DNA from: Baffinella frigidus
Lineage: Eukaryota > Cryptophyceae > Cryptomonadales > Baffinellaceae
Direction: 5' to 3'
Assembly: GCA_026770585.1 (NCBI GenBank)
Contig: MU646500.1
Coordinates: 153,060-164,797 of the forward strand
DNA: 11,738 bases
The DNA is not shown here. The text below holds more notes on this DNA, generated by a model, which had not been told where the DNA came from, made no database searches, and was given only the letters and a program-made list of their open reading frames with translations. How positions within the stretch are numbered: position 1 is the first letter of the stretch.

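Noticed and set aside
1-11738. Introner elements (families of near-identical introns)
   Set aside because: Introns share telomere-like units and copies of their own exons, but no common full-length intron sequence was seen.

Overview
The window is a piece of a nuclear eukaryotic genome. It holds essentially one gene, read on the minus strand from the right edge to the left edge. Spliced by eye, 22 short exons join with consistent codon phase into one open frame of about 925 residues that is incomplete at both ends. The protein is a superfamily 2 DNA helicase of the HRQ1 / MrfA (YprA) family. It shows the Q-like motif LYSHQ, Walker [94 protein letters not shown] and YEGATYM, in the order usual for that family. 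No second gene, RNA gene, CRISPR array or autonomous transposon was recognised.

Organism (inference): the plant-type telomeric 7-mer TTTAGGG, moderately high GC, very many short introns and AG|G acceptors suggest a microalga or a related protist such as a prasinophyte-type green alga, chromerid or dinoflagellate-like alveolate, or haptophyte. The sequence alone does not decide between them.

Layout, right to left along the transcript: 11738-10484 holds the N-terminal accessory exons, including twin copies of a 56-nt exon. 10204-8185 holds the first RecA-like domain (motifs I to III). 7947-7246 is one large exon carrying a low-complexity insert of about 195 residues. 6795-5471 holds the second RecA-like domain (motifs IV to VI). 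4487-191 holds the C-terminal family-specific region, with the terminal Cys-rich part beyond the left edge.

The noncoding part, about three quarters of the window, is the unusual part. Introns are filled with degenerate telomere-like repeats in locally homogenised variants, microsatellites, minisatellites, a 180-bp foldback element, and many truncated copies of the neighbouring exons. The truncated copies follow a simple rule. Copies upstream of an intact exon keep its 5' part, usually with the acceptor. Copies downstream keep its 3' part, usually with the donor. This looks like repeated local tandem duplication with one breakpoint inside the exon. Inferred donors are mostly GTC or GTT, with two GC donors, and lack the usual GTRAGT shape.
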